The position numbers were made by a program, and so were the translations under genes. Below, piece by piece: positions 63,321 to 64,000 of a stretch of DNA of 64,000 nt (the stretch's first letter is position 1; each line of letters begins with the position of its first letter). Under the pieces are notes generated by a model. The model had not been told where the DNA came from. It was given only the letters and a program-made list of their open reading frames with translations, and did not search any database. The stretch spans positions 753,501 through 817,500 of the forward strand of contig NZ_JAVQLW010000001.1 of assembly GCF_031822435.1 (NCBI RefSeq), given 5' to 3'. Source of the DNA: Paracoccus sp. MBLB3053 (lineage in GTDB: Bacteria > Pseudomonadota > Alphaproteobacteria > Rhodobacterales > Rhodobacteraceae).

Positions 63321-63340
63321 ACGAGATCGCCATGGTACAG

Positions 63341-63368
63341 AAGGGGCGCCTCGGGCGCCCCTTTTTCA
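63341..63368 (+). terminator. Rho-independent terminator of asd
   Basis: A perfect GC stem (63343-63350 with 63354-63361, TCG loop) followed by TTTTTC, 21 bp after the asd stop. The T-run reaches the stop codon of the convergent mtnN gene. Confidence 0.9.
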
Positions 63369-64000
63369 TGGACCTGGGCTGCGGGTAAGTTGCAGCTGCC
63401 TCGCGTCAAGCGCCGCTTCCATCCGGTCGATCGCATCCGCAAGCCGTTCGTCGACCAGGTGAAGATATTGCGTCCAATCGTCGACATGGGACAGTTCCTT
63501 GTCCCCGTCAGAAATCCCTCGCAATCCGATCAGGGGAATTCCAAAGAACTGGCAAGCGCGCAGCACGGCAAAGGTTTCCATGTCCACCATGTCGGCCGCG
63601 ATTGAATCGTAGGCAGCGCCACTGACGATGCTTGCGCCAGTCGCGAGGCTCGCGGCCGGCACATCAGGGATCGGCCAACCAAGGGACACACGTTCCGGCA
63701 GGTCAAGAAAAGGCGTCCTGCCCTTGGGAAACCCAAGGGCCGATGCGTCCATATCCCGATACTCCACCGTGCTGACCTGATAGACACTTGCCTGTTCCAG
63801 ATGTCGCGAACCCGCCGAACCCAGTGACACGACGAGTTGCGGGGATCGTCCCGCACTCGCCAACGTAGCAAGAGCCGATGTCAGGACGACAGCGGCCTCA
63901 ACCGGCCCGACACCGGTCATCAGGGGCGAGATGCGGCGCCTGAGCCGTGGCCCATATTCGGCGTCTACCGCCATCACGAACAGGACGTCATGGCCCGAAA
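63366..64000 (-). CDS. 5'-methylthioadenosine/S-adenosylhomocysteine nucleosidase, 5' end outside window
   Basis: The frame is open to the right edge, so at least 211 residues are shown and the start is missing. It is a PNP/UDP phosphorylase-fold nucleosidase: LMTGVGPVEAA, VVSLGSAGS, DMETFAVLRAC (substrate-binding Met-Glu) and the catalytic aspartate in GLRGISDGDKELSHVDDW. It cleaves MTA and SAH to adenine and the thioribose compound. An internal GTG at 63977 could be mistaken for the start, but the in-frame upstream residues (SGHDVLF) continue the family sequence. Confidence 0.85.
   Translation of the reverse strand, partial: SGHDVLFVMAVDAEYGPRLRRRISPLMTGVGPVEAAVVLTSALATLASAGRSPQLVVSLGSAGSRHLEQASVYQVSTVEYRDMDASALGFPKGRTPFLDLPERVSLGWPIPDVPAASLATGASIVSGAAYDSIAADMVDMETFAVLRACQFFGIPLIGLRGISDGDKELSHVDDWTQYLHLVDERLADAIDRMEAALDARQLQLTRSPGP

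Noticed and set aside
1..64000. CRISPR arrays, insertion sequences, phage genes, tRNA or rRNA genes
   Set aside because: I read the intergenic spaces and found no repeat-spacer pattern, transposase or integrase frame, or cloverleaf; a tRNA scan would be needed to exclude tRNAs formally.

Overview
The window is a stretch of GC-rich alphaproteobacterial chromosome, most like Paracoccus or a close relative in the Rhodobacteraceae. The support is the typical protein versions (ChvE/GguAB sugar importer with a GbpR-like LysR regulator, TIGR02186 membrane protein, DUF6280 and DUF3576 proteins, TIGR03862 flavoprotein, a Paracoccus-type porin) and the leuS-lptE-holA order. Genes are tightly packed, with many ATGA/TGATG overlaps. 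I saw no rRNA, tRNA, CRISPR array, insertion sequence, integrase or phage gene.

Layout. 1-10485 is housekeeping and conserved hypothetical genes: a partial TIGR02186 membrane protein, a FemAB-like acetyltransferase, SDR, glycerophosphodiesterase, RidA, YbjN protein, the condensin Smc, LrgA/LrgB, DUF6280, EF-P and a small GNAT. 10496-21609 is a sugar-uptake and oxidation operon: a LysR regulator divergent from chvE-gguA-gguB, followed without real gaps by an IlvD/Edd sugar-acid dehydratase, an aldose 1-dehydrogenase, dgoK, dgoA, an SMP-30 lactonase and a mutarotase. Together these give a complete De Ley-Doudoroff route for D-galactose and the first three steps of oxidative L-arabinose breakdown. 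The next L-arabinose enzyme, an L-2-keto-3-deoxyarabonate dehydratase, lies about 10 kb away at 31633.

21654-42062 is an accessory sugar-acid island. It holds three GntR/FCD regulators, a tripartite tricarboxylate (TctCBA) importer, a DMT permease, a CUT1 ABC importer, an LtnD-like dehydrogenase, OtnI-like isomerase, DenD-like dehydrogenase, FAH-family hydrolase, 2-hydroxyacid dehydrogenase, two SDRs, a KDG kinase and an aldehyde dehydrogenase. Two kinds of 10-bp GntR-type palindrome (TGGTATACCA and ATGTATACAT) mark its promoters, so it can be read as a small set of regulons. The tetronate (threonate/erythronate) branch lacks its kinase and decarboxylase inside the window.

42240-64000 returns to core genes: 1-Cys peroxiredoxin, pnp, putP, rpsO, a PLP-binding YggS protein, a porin, leuS-lptE-holA, a flavoprotein, two MFS carriers, an LPS-type GT4 glycosyltransferase, asd and a partial mtnN. 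Three items stand out here: two separate GT29 (sialyltransferase-fold) genes, one coupled to the GT4 gene; an RTX-repeat gene interrupted by a one-base frameshift in a C6 run; and the usual rpsO-pnp neighbourhood split by putP and a small secreted protein. I did not find a clearly new multi-gene system. The most novel leads are the two GT29 proteins and the operator layout of the sugar-acid island.
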